Below, piece after piece: positions 1 through 8,500 of a stretch of DNA of 64,000 nt. Each line of letters starts with the position of its first letter. Position 1 is the stretch's first letter. The notes under the pieces are model-generated. The model had not been told where the DNA came from, searched no databases, and saw nothing but the letters and a program-made list of their open reading frames with translations. The position numbers were made by a program, and so were the translations under genes. The DNA comes from JBJXHN01 sp046233135 (GTDB lineage Bacteria; Pseudomonadota; Alphaproteobacteria; Rhodospirillales; Rhodospirillaceae), in contig JBJXHN010000004.1 in the NCBI GenBank assembly GCA_046233135.1, positions 558,001 to 622,000 of the forward strand, read 5' to 3'.

Positions 1-1670
1 ACCAGGAAGCCGGTCATCATCAGCGGTCCCCGCGGGTCTTCCATCAGCTGGTCAGCGGTCGGCGGGCTGTCGGGAATCGGCGGCAGCTCTCCCTGCCAGC
101 GCAGAATGACCGTGAAGGTGAATTCGTCGTAGCGGGTGATGATCTTCAGGGTCGGATGAAAGCCATAGGCCAGACCGTAGGCCGATACCGCTTCGACCGC
201 CTGCCAGGTGGCCTGCTCGGCGCGCCGGACGGCATCGCGCTGCGCGCCCCACAGCCGGCCCTGGGCTTCCAGAAAGGCTTCGACCGCATCCATGTCCAGA
301 TCGGCCAGGGGAAAACGCTGGCGGGTGCGCTGATGACGGCCGATGCGGAACAGGGCCGACAGGGCCACCGCCGTCAGCAGGCCAAAGGAAAAGCTGGAGA
401 ACAGAACCTGGTGCAGGGCCGGGGCAGAGGCCTCGACCGCCGGCGCCACCTGGGTATGGGCCATGCCCGCCAGCAGGCCGACACCGATGGCCAGGATCTT
501 GCGGTTGTCCAGCATGCGGCTGCCGATCAGGCTGACCCCCGACAGGGTGGCGAAGCAGGACAGGAACAGGAACAGCGCCCCGGAAACCGGCGGCGGCAGC
601 ACCAGCCAGGCGATGATCACCTTGGGCATCAGGGCCAGCACCATCAGCGCTCCGGCGGTCCACACCCCCAGCCAGCGGCTGGTGCAGCCCGACGCGGCGG
701 CCATGCTGACCGCCCCGCCGCTCGCCACCATGGGCAGGGCGTTGAACAGCGAGGCCACCATATGCCCCGCCCCTTCGGCCCGCAGGCCCCGGCCGATGGC
801 CGGCAGGTCGGGCTGGCGCCAGTCGGCGTCGTTGAAGCGCTGAGCCACCGTCTGCACCCCCATGGAGGTCAGCGCCAGAGCGAAGCCGGTCAGCACATAA
901 GGCGCCACCACCGATCCCTCCCAGGACCAGCCGAAGGCCATCAGGTGCGGCAGGCGCAGCCAGGGAGCTTCGGCCAGGGTATGGCCGCTGTCCCCCATCA
1001 GGCCCAGGGCGAAGCTGGCGACCAGCCCCGCCGTCAGGCCGCACAGGGTCGCGAACAGCTTCAGGCGGCCTTTCACCCAGACATTCAAGCCGACCATGGT
1101 CAGGAAGGTCAGGCCGGCGACGAACAGCTCCCTGTCCGTCGCCCCATCGGCATACTCGGCCCCGGTCATGCCGGCTCCGGCGGCCCCATGGGGCTGAAAG
1201 ATCAGTTCCAGCCCCAGCAGACCGATGCCCGCCCCCACCAGCAGCACGGCCAGCCCCGCCACTTCGACGGTGAAGATGCCCCGCAGGCGGGGGATCAGGG
1301 CGCTGAAAGCCATCTGGCTGACGCCGATAACCGACACCATCCCGAAGCTGGCGGCCAGGCCGGCGTCGGTATCGGCAGCCAGCAGCATGGCCGGAAACAC
1401 CGCCGTCGTCCCCTGGACGGGCAGGAACAGACCCGCCCCGATGCGGCCCCGCGCCCAGACCTGAAGCAGCAGCACCACCGCGCCGTACAGCAGGGTGGCA
1501 CTGGCCAGGTTCAGGAACCCTTCCGTCCCCAGTCCGACGGACCGGGCGAAGAAGGCGGGGACGGCCAGCAGGGCACCCAGAAAGGCCACCTGCTGGATCG
1601 CCAGGCCCAGCGCCAGACGCGGCGGCGGGGCGTCGTCGAGCCAATAGAGGATCGAATCGGGTTTCCGCAT
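1..1670 (-). CDS. NCS2-family (xanthine/uracil) permease with extra C-terminal domain, 3' end outside window
   Basis: The reading frame from ATG at 1670 stays open to the left edge (about 556 residues visible, no stop). It starts MRKPDSILYWLDDAPPPRL and continues with many hydrophobic segments (for example AFLGALLAVPAFFARSVG and FEVAG/LAVLLVGAGIGLLGL-type helices). The stretch LFLPVQGTTAVFPAMLLA and the later VQTVAQRF and MVASGGAVSMAAASGCTSRW segments fit nucleobase:cation symporter-2 proteins, which import purines or pyrimidines across the inner membrane. After the last helix (about residue 445) comes a soluble region of more than 90 residues. It has an amphipathic helix (RRAEQATWQAVEAVSAYG) and a strand pair (TLKIITRYDEFTFTVILRW) that resemble a degenerate RsbW-like ATPase fold. 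The frame is closed upstream by TAG at about 1690, so ATG 1670 is the only reasonable start. Substrate is not determinable. Confidence 0.85.
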   Translation of the reverse strand, partial: MRKPDSILYWLDDAPPPRLALGLAIQQVAFLGALLAVPAFFARSVGLGTEGFLNLASATLLYGAVVLLLQVWARGRIGAGLFLPVQGTTAVFPAMLLAADTDAGLAASFGMVSVIGVSQMAFSALIPRLRGIFTVEVAGLAVLLVGAGIGLLGLELIFQPHGAAGAGMTGAEYADGATDRELFVAGLTFLTMVGLNVWVKGRLKLFATLCGLTAGLVASFALGLMGDSGHTLAEAPWLRLPHLMAFGWSWEGSVVAPYVLTGFALALTSMGVQTVAQRFNDADWRQPDLPAIGRGLRAEGAGHMVASLFNALPMVASGGAVSMAAASGCTSRWLGVWTAGALMVLALMPKVIIAWLVLPPPVSGALFLFLSCFATLSGVSLIGSRMLDNRKILAIGVGLLAGMAHTQVAPAVEASAPALHQVLFSSFSFGLLTAVALSALFRIGRHQRTRQRFPLADLDMDAVEAFLEAQGRLWGAQRDAVRRAEQATWQAVEAVSAYGLAYGFHPTLKIITRYDEFTFTVILRWQGELPPIPDSPPTADQLMEDPRGPLMMTGFL

Positions 1671-1733
1671 CCGGCAAAAAGGTCCGCTTACCTATAGGAA
1701 AACAACGGCGCGTAAAGGCAGGCGCCGCCCTGC

Positions 1734-2429
1734 TTACACCATCGGCAACAGGGTTGTCCCGCTGCCCGGCTCCGTCTTCCACAGGTCGCCGGTTTCCAGA
1801 TCGAACCACCAGCCGTGCAGGATCAGGGTGCCTTTCTCGACCCGTTCGCGGATCCAGGGATAGCTCAGCAGGTTGTCCAGCGACCCGCGCACCGCCGCCC
1901 GTTCCACCAGGGCCGGGTTTTCGCGCAGGCGTTCCAGGCCAACCGGTCGATGGCCGCCCTCGACGGTATCATCGGTGACGTAGTGTTCACAGGCCTTGCG
2001 GGCCAGGGACACCCAGTCGGCGATGAATTCGCGTTCCAGCGGCTGGCCCGCCTCACCGGCCAGCATGGCCGCGATGCCGCCGCAATGGGCGTGGCCCAGC
2101 ACCACGATGTGGTCGACCCCCAGATCGCGCACCGCGTATTCGATGGCCGCCCCGGTACCGTGCAGTGACGCCTTCTGCTCATAGGGCGGGACCAGGTTGG
2201 CGACGTTGCGGACCGTAAAGATCTCCCCGGGGCCAGCGCCGGTCAGCACGCTGGGATCCACGCGGGAATCCGAACAGCCGATCAGCAGGGTGGCCGGCCG
2301 CTGGCCTTCGAGCACCAGAGACCGCATCAGATCGGGGTCCCGGTTATAGAAGCGTTCCTTGAATGTGCGCAGGCCGTCCAGCAGTTTGCTGATATCCCGA
2401 CAGCCGCAGCCCTTGTCCTCCTGGCTCAT
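1734..2429 (-). CDS. beta-class carbonic anhydrase
   Basis: A 231-residue protein that interconverts CO2 and bicarbonate in the cytoplasm. The zinc ligand motifs of beta-carbonic anhydrases are present: CSDSRVD (Cys and the Asp-Arg dyad) around residue 50 and GHAHCGG (His and Cys) around residue 110. EIFTVRNVANLVPPY and the C-terminal LILHGWWFDLETG are also family hallmarks. The start is placed at MSQEDKGCGC, after a purine-rich GAGGAAGAGAACGGA leader. The frame is open upstream for another 59 codons, but that extension lacks family similarity. Length is normal for the class. A possible partner is the neighbouring NCS2-type permease on the same strand, 63 bases downstream, but no functional link is evident. 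Confidence 0.95.
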   Translation of the reverse strand: MSQEDKGCGCRDISKLLDGLRTFKERFYNRDPDLMRSLVLEGQRPATLLIGCSDSRVDPSVLTGAGPGEIFTVRNVANLVPPYEQKASLHGTGAAIEYAVRDLGVDHIVVLGHAHCGGIAAMLAGEAGQPLEREFIADWVSLARKACEHYVTDDTVEGGHRPVGLERLRENPALVERAAVRGSLDNLLSYPWIRERVEKGTLILHGWWFDLETGDLWKTEPGSGTTLLPMV

Positions 2430-2659
2430 TCCGTTCTCTTCCTCTCCACGGTCCGTGCTTATGGGGCGGGTGGCCGTTCGCGGCTTCCGGTTATTATCTC
2501 GGGATCCCCGACCCAAGGGTAGGACATACCATGGCTTACGCTTAAGGAAATCAAAAACTCGCCCGTGCCCGCCTGGACAGACCCGGCCCGGGGCCGCTAT
2601 ACACAAAGGGTTCGAGCGAGTCGAACCACGAAATCTTGATCAGCACGAAGGAACACCCG

Positions 2660-2998
2660 ATGCCTGTGGCTGTCGAAAAGACGGGAGACGTGACCATTGC
2701 CTGCCCCCAGGGTCGGCTGGACAGCATGAACGCGGCGACGGTCGAAAAGGAACTGGTGGGCCTGGTAGACGGCGGCAGCACCAAGGTGGTGATCGACATG
2801 GTGGGGCTGGATTACATCTCCAGCGCAGGCCTGCGGCTGATCCTGGTGGTGGCCAAGAAGCTGAAGCCCCTGGGCGGCAGCCTGGTTCTCTGCGGCATGC
2901 AGCCCCACATCCGCGAAGTCTTCGAAATCAGCGGCTTCCTGTCGATCCTGACCGTTACCGCCGATCGCGACGCCGCCCTCCAGAAAGTGGGCGGGTAA
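2660..2998 (+). CDS. STAS-domain anti-sigma factor antagonist (SpoIIAA/RsbV-like)
   Basis: A 112-residue single STAS domain. It carries VVIDMVGLDYISSAGLRLIL, where the second Ser of the SSAG turn is the residue phosphorylated by the cognate anti-sigma kinase in RsbV/SpoIIAA proteins. Phosphorylation controls partner switching that frees a sigma factor or other target. The start is MPVAVEKTGD at ATG 2660, preceded by GAAGGA; an in-frame upstream start at 2636 would add eight residues. It is a stand-alone gene convergent with dnaA and separated from it by a shared terminator. No dedicated kinase or phosphatase is adjacent. The only other candidate partner nearby is the RsbW-like tail of the permease at the left edge, which is speculative. 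Confidence 0.92.
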   Translation: MPVAVEKTGDVTIACPQGRLDSMNAATVEKELVGLVDGGSTKVVIDMVGLDYISSAGLRLILVVAKKLKPLGGSLVLCGMQPHIREVFEISGFLSILTVTADRDAALQKVGG

Positions 2999-3040
2999 TC
3001 CTCTTCCTGGTCGGCGAAGGGGCTCCGGGGCAAAACGATC

Positions 3041-3071
3041 AAGGGGACCCTTGCCGAGGCGGGGTCCCCTT
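3041..3071. terminator. bidirectional Rho-independent terminator between STAS gene and dnaA
   Basis: AAGGGGACCC and GGGTCCCCTT form a perfect 10-bp stem around an 11-base loop. A short T run on the plus-strand side and an A/T-rich flank on the other fit termination of both convergent genes (STAS gene from the left, dnaA from the right). Confidence 0.8.
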
Positions 3072-3105
3072 TCGGTATCTGCCGCCTTGAGGCGACCTGT
3101 CCGGA

Positions 3106-4626
3106 TCAGCTTTCCAGCATGCGGCGCAGCAGGTCCACGTCCTCGGCGAATCCGGGGTCACCCGCCGTCAGCTCTTCGATCTTCTTGACCGCATGCATCA
3201 CCGTGGTGTGGTCGCGGCCACCGAACTGCTTGCCGATTTCCGGCAGGGACCGGTTGGTCAGCTGCTTGGACAGGTACATGGCCACCTGACGCGGCCGGGC
3301 GACGGAGCGGGAGCGCCGGGCGGACTGCATGTCCGACATCCGGATCTTGTAGTGTTCGGCCACCTTCTTCTGGATCTCGTCCACGGTCACGCGCTTGTCG
3401 TAACTGCGCAGCAGGTCGTGGAGCACTTCCTGGGCGGTTTCCAGGCTCAGGTCCCGGCCCACCAGCTGGGCATGGGCGACCAGGCGGATCAGCGCCCCTT
3501 CCACTTCCCGGCCGTTGGAGGTGATCTTGTGGGCAATGAACTCCAGCACCCGCACAGGCACCTCGGTGCCCAGCTGCTCGGCCTTGGATTCGAGAATCCC
3601 CAGGCGCAGTTCATAAGTGGTGGGATGAATGTCGGCCACCAGACCGCAGGCCATGCGCGAGCGCAGGCGCTGGCCGATGTTTTCCAGGTCGTTGGGCGAC
3701 TTGTCGGCGCTCAGCACGATCTGGCTGCCCTGGTCGACCAGCGCATTGAAGGTATGGAAGAATTCTTCCTGGGTGCTGTCCTTGCCGCTGATGAACTGAA
3801 TGTCGTCCACCATCAGCACATCCACGCTGCGGAACTGTTCCTTGAAGGACAGGGTATCGTGCTTGCGCAGGGCGCTGATGAAGCGGTGCATGAACTGTTC
3901 GGCGGACAGATAGACCACCCGGCGCGCCGGATTGACCTCGCGGATGCGCCGGGCGATGGCATGCATCAGGTGGGTTTTCCCCAAGCCGACGCCGCCATAG
4001 AGGAACAGCGGGTTGAACGAGACCAGTTCGGCTTCCGCCACCCGCTTGGCCGCGGCATAGGCGAATTCGTTGGGCTTGCCGACCACGAAATTGTCGAAGG
4101 TGAAACGCGGATCCAGCGGGGCGGACAGGCGCTCGTATTCCTCGGCCGTGGTTTCCCCGGCATAGCCCCCCTCGGCGGCGGAGAACCCGCCCGCGCCGGT
4201 GACTGCGGCGGCGGGACGCACGGCCGCCTCGGCCATGGCCGGTGTGGCGGCGGAGGAAAAGGACGGCCGGCCCCGGGGCGGCAAAAAGCAGACGGAGTCG
4301 GGATCGGTTGCGAGCGCGGCCTCCGCCAGCGCGTCCTCATCGGGGACAGAGTCGGGCAGGCTGGAATCGACGACGATATCCACCCGGCGCACGGAGGGAT
4401 CCTCGGCCACCCACAGGCTGGTGATGCGGTCGCCGAATCGGCTTTCCACCCAGTCACGCATGAACGGGCTGGCGACACCCAGGCTGATCCGCCCGGCGGC
4501 GCCTTGAACCACCGTCAGCGGCAGCACCCAGCTGCGATAGGCCGCATCGCCCACTTCACGACGCAGACGCCCCCGCACCCGCTCCCAGCATGTTGCCAGG
4601 GCGATGTCTTGTGCCGAACCACTCAT
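3106..4626 (-). CDS. dnaA: chromosomal replication initiator protein DnaA
   Basis: A 506-residue initiator that binds DnaA boxes, unwinds oriC and loads the replicative helicase. Domain I lies in the first 90 residues (CWERVRGRLRREVGDAAYRSWV). A long Ala/Pro-rich domain II linker follows to about residue 165. The AAA+ domain has Walker A GGVGLGKTH (about 211-219) and Walker B VLMVDDIQF (about 273-281). The C-terminal DNA-binding domain carries the DnaA signature GGRDHTTVMHA. ATG 4626 is preferred because GGAG lies at the proper distance upstream; an in-frame GTG at 4638 would add four residues. The gene is divergent from nothing and reads toward the STAS gene. rpsT lies upstream on the same strand after a 690-base gap, a common alphaproteobacterial neighbourhood. 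Confidence 0.99.
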   Translation of the reverse strand: MSGSAQDIALATCWERVRGRLRREVGDAAYRSWVLPLTVVQGAAGRISLGVASPFMRDWVESRFGDRITSLWVAEDPSVRRVDIVVDSSLPDSVPDEDALAEAALATDPDSVCFLPPRGRPSFSSAATPAMAEAAVRPAAAVTGAGGFSAAEGGYAGETTAEEYERLSAPLDPRFTFDNFVVGKPNEFAYAAAKRVAEAELVSFNPLFLYGGVGLGKTHLMHAIARRIREVNPARRVVYLSAEQFMHRFISALRKHDTLSFKEQFRSVDVLMVDDIQFISGKDSTQEEFFHTFNALVDQGSQIVLSADKSPNDLENIGQRLRSRMACGLVADIHPTTYELRLGILESKAEQLGTEVPVRVLEFIAHKITSNGREVEGALIRLVAHAQLVGRDLSLETAQEVLHDLLRSYDKRVTVDEIQKKVAEHYKIRMSDMQSARRSRSVARPRQVAMYLSKQLTNRSLPEIGKQFGGRDHTTVMHAVKKIEELTAGDPGFAEDVDLLRRMLES

Positions 4627-5068
4627 TCCACGCTCCACTTAGGGGTGTTCCAGCCTCTTTGATCCGGGCCGTTCCCACCCTTCCACTCCGCTTTGTCCGC
4701 CGCGCGCCGTCGCTTTACCGACACATCGCGGCAAACGCAAAAAGAACCTGGGCGATCCAAGAAAAAACCGCCGCAAACAGGTCATCATATAAGGAAAAAA
4801 CCAACAATTTATCGTAAAGAATTTGAAAAAATGCGTTTTGTCTTGTTTGCGCGTTACCGTTTCAACTCATCATCCACCGCAACAGTGCATCCCGTGAACA
4901 ACCTATTCTTTCATTGCCGGGATCGAGCGGGAAGCCGTGCCCTGCCTTGCTTGGGGTGGCTAAAGAGTAGGTCCGGGCGCCGGGAGAAACAACAAGATCG
5001 AAAGGTGAACATCGGAACTTTTCAGTTTGACACCATATCCTGTGCTGAGTCCGGCTCAGAGACACTAG

Positions 5069-5102
5069 AACCCCCAAAATACTGCGATTTTCAGGGGGTT
5101 TC
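5069..5102 (-). terminator. possible terminator downstream of rpsT (distal hairpin)
   Basis: On the minus strand AACCCCCTGAAAAT and ATTTTGGGGGTT flank a 6-base loop, giving a stem with a two-base bulge. It sits about 215 bases beyond the rpsT stop. The T content on the 3' side is short, so termination strength is uncertain. Confidence 0.45.
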
Positions 5103-5235
5103 GTCCGCCCCTCGCGCGGAGCGAAAGCGGCGGTGCCGTGGACTCGTGACGCTTCCATGTCCCGTCGATGACAGCCCAAAGCCCGCAATTTTAACGAGTT
5201 TGCATGAACAAGGCAGTGCGACACAAGCACCACAA

Positions 5236-5263
5236 GCCAGGCTCGCTTTTCAGCGAACCCGGC
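5236..5263 (-). terminator. 12-bp hairpin just after rpsT
   Basis: On the minus strand GCCGGGTTCGCT and AGCGAGCCTGGC pair over 12 positions (two G-U wobbles) around a GAAA tetraloop, 54 bases after the rpsT stop. There is no strong U tract after it, so it may be an RNA 3' end or stability hairpin rather than a classic intrinsic terminator. Confidence 0.5.
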
Positions 5264-5316
5264 ACGGGTACAGGGGGCTTCCCGAACCTCAGCCGATCAG
5301 CGGATCGACAGAAGGA

Positions 5317-5580
5317 TCAGGCGAGGCCCTTCAGGCGGGCATTCATGCGGGAGATCTTGCGGGACACGGTGTTCTTGTGCAGCACGCCCTTGGTCACACC
5401 GCGATGCATTTCGGGCACGGCGGCCTTCAGGGCCGACTCCGCAGCGGGCTTGTCGCCGGCGGCCAGGGCCAGTTCGACCTTCTTCACGAAAGTCCGGATG
5501 CGGGCGACGCGCGCATGGTTGATCGCATAGTGAGCGGCGTTGCGGCGAATCCGCTTCTTAGCCGACTTATGATGGGCCAT
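5317..5580 (-). CDS. rpsT: 30S ribosomal protein S20
   Basis: An 87-residue, strongly basic protein starting MAHHKSAKKRIRRNAAHY and ending SRKISRMNARLKGLA. This is the standard length and sequence pattern of bS20, which binds 16S rRNA in the small subunit. It is a monocistronic gene with its own sigma-70-like promoter (5697-5725) and a 5' leader of about 110 bases. It lies upstream of dnaA on the same strand. Confidence 0.99.
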   Translation of the reverse strand: MAHHKSAKKRIRRNAAHYAINHARVARIRTFVKKVELALAAGDKPAAESALKAAVPEMHRGVTKGVLHKNTVSRKISRMNARLKGLA

Positions 5581-5696
5581 GGGGCAACCTGTCTGTCATG
5601 AACCTTGGACGGCCGGCCACCCCGAACTGTACGAGGCCACCGGATGCGAAATACGGTACCGCCGCAATCCCTGACGGGGTTGCGCGGAAGGGCGGC

Positions 5697-5725
5697 GTTA
5701 TAGGCCCCTTTCCCGAAGAGGTCAA
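5697..5725 (-). promoter_or_regulatory. sigma-70-type promoter of rpsT
   Basis: Read on the minus strand, TTGACC (5725-5720) and TATAAC (5702-5697) are separated by exactly 17 bases, close to the housekeeping consensus. The predicted transcript starts near 5690, about 110 bases before the rpsT ATG. Confidence 0.7.
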
Positions 5726-5929
5726 GAGTGGTGAAGAAGCTTCTTCCCGGGATCCGATTCCCGTCCTCTTGATCACACCCCGTCACAAAACACCTTATCC
5801 CTCTGTGCCTTTTGTTGCCAGGAGGTAGAGACTCCATGTACCATTTGACCATGAAAGGGACCCTGTTTTCTACCGCGTAAGATCTCCTGAAGGAGGCATC
5901 GCCGGACGGTCCCGTGTGGGGAGGACAAT

Positions 5930-8104
5930 ATGCTCACGAGTTCGCGGATCGGAGTCCGCCTGCTGCTGCTTGTCTGCACGGCATTGGCGGGCTTGGTGGG
6001 GATCAGTGTCTTTACGCTGCTAGACCTGCGTCACAACCTCCATGAAGACCGCCGCATGGCGTTCCAGCAGTTGACCGAAACGGCCACCAGCCTGGTGGAA
6101 CGCTACCGGGCCGCCGTGGTCAGCGGCACCATGGAGGCCGATGCGGCCCGCATGGCGGCGCTGGAGGACCTGCGCCACATGCGGTACGGCGCCAACGGCT
6201 ACTATTTCGTCATCGACAGTGACGGCTTCATGCGCATGCATCCGCACAAGCCGGAGATGGAGGGGCAGAATGTCATCTCTGTCAAAGACCCCACCGGTAA
6301 ACCGCTGTTTCAGGACATGGTCGATGCGGTACGGGCTCATGGCGGGGGATTCGTGACCTACCAGTGGCACAATCCGGCCACCGACCGGGAGGAGCCGAAA
6401 GTGACCTATGTCCAGGGCGTGGGCGGTCTGTCGGCGACCAGAAACCGCGATGGCGTCTCCTGGGATCTGATCGTCGGCACCGGCGACTATGTCTCGGACG
6501 TCCAGAGCCTGTTCCTGCACCGCGCCATGGTCACCGGCGGCGTGCTGGCCGGGGTGCTGGCGCTGGTCGGGCTGATGGCCATCGTTATCGGCCGCAGCAT
6601 CGTGCCGCCGCTGGCCGCCATCACCGCTTCCATGAAGCGTCTGGCGATGGATGACACCTCGGCGGGGACGGGCAGGGAAGCCGGATTCATCAAACGCGGC
6701 GACGAGATCGGCGACCTTGCCCGGGCGCTGGGGACCTTCCGCGAAAACAGCGTGGAAATGAAGCGCCTGCGCACCGAACAGGACCACATGGCCGCCCGGG
6801 CCGAATACGACCGCAAGCGCGGGCTGGTGGGCGTGCTGCGGGGCATGGTGGAATCCGGGCTGCGCAGCGGCGAATCGCTGATCGCCCTGGCCCGGGTGCG
6901 CCAGGACATCCGCGACACCACCCTGAAGGCCCAGACCATGGCCCGGGTGGTCGAGGAACTGGTGGCCTCGATCACCCGCATCTCCGACAACTCCCAGGAA
7001 GCCACCGCCGACGCCCGCCATGCGGAAGAAGCCGCCCGCCAGGGACTGGACGCTTCGTCGGACGCCGTGCGCTCCATGGACGCCATCGTCGCCACGGTCC
7101 GCAAGGCCAGTTCGGAAGTGGATATGCTCGCCGAGGAAAGCGAACGCATCGGCGTCATCATCGCCGATATCGAAGGCATCGCCGATCAGACCAACCTGCT
7201 GGCCCTGAACGCCACCATCGAAGCCGCGCGCGCCGGCGAGGCGGGCAAGGGATTTGCCGTGGTCGCGGGCGAGGTCAAGACCCTGGCCACCCAGACCGGC
7301 CGGGCGACCGAGGATATCCGCGGAAGGATTCAGGCCCTGCGCGGCCGCATGGCCTCGATCGTCGACAGCATGCAAAGCGGCGCGGCAGCGGTGGAAAACG
7401 GCAGCAAGGTGATCCACGACATGGGGGGCCAGCTGCAGGAGATCGCCACCAAGGTGGACGACGTCACCCTGCGCATGAACGAGGTTTCGGGCATCCTGTC
7501 CCACCAGACCTCGGTGGCCGACGAAGTGTCCGACGGCTCCAGCGACATCGCCCGCACCGCCGAGGAAAACGACAGCAAGATGGAGCGGGTGCTGCAAAGC
7601 ATCGAAGAACTGTCCGACCTGCTGGCCGAACAGATCGGCGGATTCGCCGACCTGGGTCTGGACCGGGCGGTGATCGAGGTGGCGAAGAACGACCACATGC
7701 TGTTCAAGCGCCGGGTGATCGACCGCCTGGCCGGCACCGGCAGCACCAAGGCCACCGACCTGCCCCAGTCCACCGCCTGCCGCATCGGCCGCTGGATGCA
7801 AAGCATCACGGACCCCCGGGTGGTGAACCACAAGGCGTTCGAAGATTTGAAGGCCCCGCACGAGCGGGTGCATTCCGAAGGCCGCGCGGCCCTCGTCCAC
7901 TTCGAACAGGGCCGCCCCGCCGAGGCCGAAGCCGCCGCCGAGCGCATGACAGCGGCTTCGGACGAAGTGATCCGCCTGCTCAACACTCTCGCCGAATCCC
8001 TGGAAACCATCGAACGGTTCGAGGAGGAAGCGACGCAGCAGACGGGAGCGACGATCACCCGCCTGCATCCCGACCACGAACCCCTGGCTCTGGCCGCGCA
8101 ATAG
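5930..8104 (+). CDS. methyl-accepting chemotaxis protein with Cache, HAMP and zinc-binding CZB domain
   Basis: A 724-residue chemoreceptor. An N-terminal membrane helix (about 8-30) is followed by a periplasmic single-Cache domain with the typical NGYYFVIDSDGFMRMHP and GGGFVTYQW elements. A second helix (about 202-222, VTGGVLAGVLALVGLMAIVIG) leads to a HAMP linker. The cytoplasmic signalling hairpin contains the conserved tip around IADQTNLLALNATIEAARAGE. The C-terminus carries a CZB domain with the 3His/1Cys ligand pattern: DHMLFKRRV, ACRIGRWMQ and PHERVH. CZB domains bind zinc and are linked to redox or hypochlorite sensing. ATG 5930 follows GGGGAGGACAAT. The gene stands alone, with a nested hairpin terminator directly after the stop. 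Confidence 0.96.
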   Translation: MLTSSRIGVRLLLLVCTALAGLVGISVFTLLDLRHNLHEDRRMAFQQLTETATSLVERYRAAVVSGTMEADAARMAALEDLRHMRYGANGYYFVIDSDGFMRMHPHKPEMEGQNVISVKDPTGKPLFQDMVDAVRAHGGGFVTYQWHNPATDREEPKVTYVQGVGGLSATRNRDGVSWDLIVGTGDYVSDVQSLFLHRAMVTGGVLAGVLALVGLMAIVIGRSIVPPLAAITASMKRLAMDDTSAGTGREAGFIKRGDEIGDLARALGTFRENSVEMKRLRTEQDHMAARAEYDRKRGLVGVLRGMVESGLRSGESLIALARVRQDIRDTTLKAQTMARVVEELVASITRISDNSQEATADARHAEEAARQGLDASSDAVRSMDAIVATVRKASSEVDMLAEESERIGVIIADIEGIADQTNLLALNATIEAARAGEAGKGFAVVAGEVKTLATQTGRATEDIRGRIQALRGRMASIVDSMQSGAAAVENGSKVIHDMGGQLQEIATKVDDVTLRMNEVSGILSHQTSVADEVSDGSSDIARTAEENDSKMERVLQSIEELSDLLAEQIGGFADLGLDRAVIEVAKNDHMLFKRRVIDRLAGTGSTKATDLPQSTACRIGRWMQSITDPRVVNHKAFEDLKAPHERVHSEGRAALVHFEQGRPAEAEAAAERMTAASDEVIRLLNTLAESLETIERFEEEATQQTGATITRLHPDHEPLALAAQ

Positions 8105-8158
8105 AGCATCGAGCCGCCGGAGAAAGGGGGGCGGCGGTTTTCCGGCTCACTCGATGCT
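8105..8158 (+). terminator. nested hairpin terminator after the chemoreceptor gene
   Basis: An outer perfect 9-bp stem (AGCATCGAG / CTCGATGCT) starts one base after the stop. It encloses an inner CCGCCG/CGGCGG stem followed by TTTT. The inner hairpin plus T run is a plausible intrinsic terminator. Confidence 0.65.
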
Positions 8159-8500
8159 TCGGGCCGCTGGAACAGGCCACCAGCCGCGCCCCCGGTTCCA
8201 CCGGATAGAGCGCCCTCTGGAGGATGAGAGATAACGGTATAGTGCAGCAAGGGGATGTGAAGGCTGGTTTTCAATGCGTCCGCGTGATGTGGCGGATTGA
8301 TGTTTTTCGATAGTGTTGTTGGTTTTGTCGGTGTTTGAAGTCCGGGTTTTCCGATGTCCGGCAGTGTTCCGTTTGGTGCTGCCGTCTTCCCGCTGGCGTG
8401 GCGGGGCTCTTCTGCGCACGACAAAAGGCTTGTGCATCCTCAGGATTTTAATAACTCTGTCTTCTCTTTTATCGGGTGGTGCCTTGGCAAAGGAGGGGGC
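8159..8500. other. leader region upstream of the cmr remnant, no gene
   Basis: This 342-base stretch turns T-rich around 8290-8470 compared with its flanks. It probably contained the promoter of the Cmr operon. No CRISPR repeats or convincing coding frame are seen; AAAGGAGG at about 8490-8497 is the ribosome-binding site of cmr1. Confidence 0.5.

Larger units (their letters stand above)
4627..5316. other. dnaA-rpsT intergenic region, AT-rich core, no gene
   Basis: This 690-base gap must hold the dnaA promoter and the rpsT 3' region. Bases 4730-4880 are conspicuously AT-rich for this genome, with several A runs. No perfect TTATCCACA-type DnaA box was found, and open frames here lack coding character. 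Two hairpins lie near the rpsT end and are listed separately. Confidence 0.6.

Noticed and set aside
52..1809. 585-codon minus-strand frame and 513-codon plus-strand frame (156-1697)
   Set aside because: Both are shadows of the permease gene; they encode Gly/Arg/Pro-rich nonsense, whereas the third frame gives membrane helices.
4862..5233. 123-codon minus frame in the dnaA-rpsT gap
   Set aside because: No ribosome-binding site, no domain, and it crosses the hairpins after rpsT.
4640..5300. oriC between dnaA and rpsT
   Set aside because: No good cluster of TTATCCACA-type boxes was found. The AT-rich core alone is not enough.
6020..8101. 693-codon open frame antisense to the chemoreceptor
   Set aside because: GC-rich codon structure keeps antisense frames open; His/Gly-rich product without domains.
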